Assembly (NCBI GenBank): GCA_023079485.1 | Contig: CM041084.1 | Location: 123,554,467-123,618,466 of the forward strand | Length of the DNA stretch: 64,000 nt | From: Archilochus colubris | Lineage: Eukaryota; Chordata; Aves; Apodiformes; Trochilidae | Direction of reading: 5' to 3' | Shown: piece after piece, positions 60,060-64,000 of the stretch | Layout of the letters: each line of letters begins with the position of its first letter | Numbering within the stretch: the first letter of the stretch is position 1 | Made by a program: the position numbers and the translations under genes | Notes under the pieces: model-generated | The model's input: the letters and a program-made list of their open reading frames with translations, nothing else | Databases searched by the model: none | What the model was told of the DNA's origin: nothing

Positions 60060-63000
60060 TCTGTATCAATTCACTGATACTTCACTTGTGAATCACAAGT
60101 TTATAAATCATTGACTTTATCTTATTTTAAAAGAAGTACCAAGGAACAGACATTTAAAACGTTAACACTTGTTTCTAGATTATTAGGTAAAAGAAAATAT
60201 ATGAGTATAGTTTCACTTACAGACTTTAGCATTCAGTCTGAATAAATCCGGTAAAGATTTTGCATTCTTAATACAAGGCAGTAGATCACTAGAACATCAT
60301 TATTTAATAAAGTGATATACTTTTACTTGAAATTAATTGTAATACTAGGAAAATCTTTTGTTCTGCTCTCCTAATTACTGAAAACATGCTATGGTATTAA
60401 TGTGAACAGTACTATATGCTGAAAGAAAACCTAAGTTTCCACGGCAATTGTTCAGTGACATGAAAGATTAAACTGGTCAGAAATATTTTAGGCAAATTGA
60501 AATTATTACTCAGCCAGTAACAGTTTCCTCATATACAGAGAGAACTCTGAGAGAAATGTTTGGGGTTCTTTTTGAAATATGCATCTTTTCTTCCAAGAAA
60601 TACTGAATTATTTTAGTCCACAGAAATTCAGAATTATTTTAATCTTAATTTTGTCTTAGTTATTGTATTGAAGATGATTTTCTTATTTTATTTTTCCTAT
60701 GACCGTTAGCATCTTCCCACTATAGATGTTAATAAGTATAGAAGCCAGAATGCAAATGTATAAATATGTTATAAAGATATATAAATATGACTTGAAAGTA
60801 AACTTGAACATTTAATTGAAATCATGTTTCCTTAGGCTGCTAATTCTGTAATACTCATTTTGAATTGATTTGTTTTAATATATACACTTATAAGTAGTCC
60901 CCTGTTTGAATGAGAGGATTTTTCTTGCCAAATATAAAACAGCTTAAATAGCTGACATATTTGGGGTTCTCAGCTGCAGAACAGTTATCAAAAGAGTTTC
61001 CTGGGAACACTTTGACCCTTGGTTTTGAATCCATTTTCTCCAGCATGGTATGTAGCAAACAGTATTTTCATTGATAATCTTTCAAGTCTTTTTCATGACG
61101 ATATGTTTACAGATGTATTACAAAAATGTGGTTTTGTTTGAAAAAAATGTTTGAAAAAAAATTTTATTTCCAATGAGGAGTGAAATAATGCTGGTGCTCT
61201 TTGATTTTGAAGTCAAATTACAATAATAAGGGATATTATGCTTTTTTTTCTTATTATATGTGTTTAAGCACCAACTACGCATTGCCAGTATTCCATTAGT
61301 GTTATGGGAAATAACACTCCTGTAACATCTAAATAGATCAAATAATAATTATTTATTTATAAAATATCTCATATTTAATGTAACTGTTTTTGTAAATAAA
61401 TTGTTAATTTTGTGTGCATGCTGGTGAGGTGATCTGACCACTGTTGTCCCTAATCTCCCTTTGCCAGATCTGCCTGATCAGCAGAATTGATACTAATATA
61501 AGCCAAAATATTAAAACTTTAATTAATGCTCATGCTATGTACATATCACATACATTGGCATAGAGATATATTTAATTTATCATTCTTTCACAGCTAATTA
61601 AAATCACAAGTCAGTATATTCAACAGGATGTTTTCTGTCAGCTGAGTAAATTTTAATAAAAAAGTGGAATAATCAATTACATAATCTGCGAGGTATCTAG
61701 CTGCAAATTTTGAACACATTCCAAAGGAGGCTGTTATGAATGTACATTTACAATATTCTTTGTCACTGAATTGCCCATGCTCAAATTGTTTATTGTAATC
61801 AAAATAAGTGTGCACCAAATACATGCATGAAAGTACGATCTGATAGCATGCTAGTTTGGAACTGATAATACTTGGCTGTAAGTAATAAATCTCCACTCCC
61901 AAATCAGTAATTAAAGTGTGGTGTTTTGTTTTGTTTTGTTTTAATAAGTGATTTTTTTGTGAGGAAATGATGCTCTTTGTTCGCTAGTTCCATCTTGGTA
62001 TTTTTAAAATTTTCTGAGAATTCTGGTCAAGCATATCACATAAATATGGAATTTAATTGCACACCAAAGCCCTCAAACTACTTTACCAGCTAAAAATTGT
62101 TAGCAAATGACCAAGATACTTCATGAAGAGACATTATGTCTGGACTAGAAAACAGGGATATCAGTTAAGTGAAAAGCTTTATCAAATTTCATAAATGTAT
62201 TGCTAAATGAGACTCCTGTAAATACGCTTTAACCAGAGAGAAGCAGGAACAAATGTGAAATGTATAATTACAGTTTGATTCTTATGGATTTGGAATAATG
62301 CAGTATGCAAAAGCCATCTGAGACTGAGATTCTGTACACTTGCTCTTGAAGAGAAAAATTTCCAGTTCAGAATCAGGGATACATCTTGTGGGATGTAAGG
62401 CCAGTGAGAACTAGTGCCATTGGACTACGGATTTTTCACAAATTACCTCTTGTCAGAAGGCAATGCAGATAAACAGAAAAGAAAGAAAAGGCCACTTTGT
62501 ACATCTCTTTGTTGACTACTCGTTGAGTTCAAGGCAAGCATGAAATAAAAATCTGGCATATAGACAGAAGAGAAGATTTTCAGGAAAGATAAACTATCCT
62601 GAGGCCTAAAACCAAAGTTATAAAAAATAGGGAGAGCAGTCCCTCAGCTTCTGTTTGACCCCCTGAAATTCATCCCTGGATCTGCACCTGAGAAGGAACT
62701 GATGAAATTTCTGCTGAAATGTTAGGAGAAAGTAAGGTGAAATTTCATGATGGGCCTCAAGGAACACTGAATTTTAATGGTTCATATCTTTAGTTGTTGA
62801 AAACTTTACAAGGGCTATAGAAGAAAATAGTAGTAGTACATCTTCACAGCAGCCTGTGAATGTCAAGTTCTGAACAGTTCTCAGAAGCATGCTGGTATTG
62901 GCTTTCGGGTAGGAATTTTTATGAATATTCTTCTAAGACTTCTACTCCCAGTCTGTCAATATTAGTAACTGCTGTCTGGGAAAGAATGCAAAAGAAAAAT

Positions 63001-64000
63001 TGACAGTTTCTGAAAAAAAGAGACAAAATATGAGTGCATAAAAGAAATAGAAAACAGTTTACAAATAGTGGCTACAAAGCCAACAAAAGAAAGAATAAAA
63101 ATCCTTAGAGCTCCGTAAAACTTGTCAAAATTTACTTTTTTTCTAAGGAGCAGATGTTTCTTAGAAAATGCAATTTAGGAATTCCCAGCAAAGGATGAGC
63201 TTTCAAAGCTTACAGAAGTCCCACTAGATATGTATCGTTCCATCAGCTCAGTAAGATTACTGCTAGGAAAAAGGTCAGCCCCTAAAGGACAGTGTGTACA
63301 AAACCATCTTAACCCAGTAAAGCCTCTGCAGGGCAGTGACTACTCAAAGAACCAAGTATTTCTGTTAGGTCTTAGTTTGTGAAGTTTAAAATCTGGCAAT
63401 GTCTGTGTTTGCAGGTAATTTAATTAGTGAGCTTTTCTCTGTGTCTAGTGACTGTGCTTTTTGGTTCAGTTTATGGTATGTCTGAAAATGATTAGAAGTC
63501 CAATATCTTTTCCTCAATAAAAACAGCTCTAGATATATATATGAGCTGTTGCTGAACACATATTTACTTTCATAATTAGTGTATAACTTAGAATGTAAGG
63601 TGCTCTAAAGATATCTTTAATATGAGATGTGCTGTATCGATCCAAATTCCAATCTATGATTCTAACCAAATGAACGTAAACCTTTAGTCTATCTGTGGTA
63701 ATTCATCTACTATAAAACAATATTAATCCTGTTTACATTTGTTTTAACTTAGTTTGGGCAACGGTATAAAAAAACCACACATGAAATTGTTTTCTAAAAC
63801 TGCTATACAGTGTCAAAAATAAAGCAACAGCTGTCGAGTTCAGACCTTGATTGGATGGTTCATCTTGTTTTCAACATAAATTAATACATCTTGATCAAAG
63901 TTGGAAGCAAATTTTGTTTGACGTTGTGGGAGAGAAATAGCTATTCTCTGAAACTGGACTCATGATAGTTTTACAGAGCAGAAAACACAAGTTTTGAGAT
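60060..64000. other. Non-coding AT-rich sequence, nothing recognised
   Basis: About 3.9 kb with no recognisable gene or transposon. It contains a short (TTTTG)n at 61922-61940. The 61570-61900 patch has less biased composition with several homeobox-type TAATTA/ATTA words but no recognised exon; the 102-codon minus frame there has no known domain. Confidence 0.5.

Noticed and set aside
1..64000. CRISPR arrays, operons, ribosome binding sites, bacterial or phage genes
   Set aside because: Nothing of the kind is present; the repeat content is that of a vertebrate, specifically avian, genome.

Overview
The window reads as nuclear DNA of a bird, and I find no intact protein-coding gene in it. The evidence is the repeat content: many 5'-truncated CR1 LINE copies on both strands, some with the octamer-type ATTCTGTG/ATTCTATG 3' tail typical of avian CR1, together with several families of avian endogenous retrovirus (ERV) long terminal repeats (LTRs). 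The rest is AT-rich with many A/T runs. No open reading frame outside the retroelements looks like a conserved protein or a spliced exon, so this is probably intergenic DNA or a large intron. Assignment to a bird is firm; a finer assignment (neoavian, perhaps passerine) is only an inference from the LTR families.

Layout. 1.0-1.6 kb: two minus-sense CR1 pieces head to tail. 4.7-5.65 kb: an element of about 950 bp bounded by long inverted repeats, with an LTR-like promoter and poly(A) signal inside. 6.0-6.2 kb: an old CR1 piece. 7.4 and 9.2 kb: two worn LTR ends of one type. 10.7-11.7 kb: a plus-sense CR1 with an LTR inserted at its 3' end (TGTAG...CTACA, 6-bp target duplication). 17.66-18.04 kb: a second LTR of that family on the minus strand, also with a 6-bp duplication, whose 3' half carries a tRNA-like fold and an inverted copy of its own 5' end. 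22-23.2 kb: a young CR1 beside an older one in opposite orientation. 24.9-25.4 kb: another CR1. 25.6-26.1, 50.06-50.5 and 59.2-60.05 kb: three different truncated pieces of one long avian LTR family. 30.3-30.9 kb: a solo LTR end. 32.65-33.02 kb: a large CT-rich microsatellite. 56.8-57.4 kb: a CR1 with a rearranged 5' end.

The most notable locus is 35.1-37.8 kb on the minus strand. A class II (betaretrovirus-like) ERV 5' LTR with TATA box and poly(A) signal is followed by a lysine-tRNA-type primer binding site and a decayed gag-like region. This runs within about 10-20 bases into a fragment of the host gene CNOT8 (catalytic subunit of the CCR4-NOT deadenylase), in the same orientation. The CNOT8 fragment is an uninterrupted run of nearly 100 codons. 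No 3' LTR, pol or env is visible. The locus could be a chimeric ERV/host retrocopy, or a processed pseudogene fragment that came to lie beside an ERV.

Nothing here works together as a pathway or operon. The window is a record of successive retroelement insertions in a gene-poor region.
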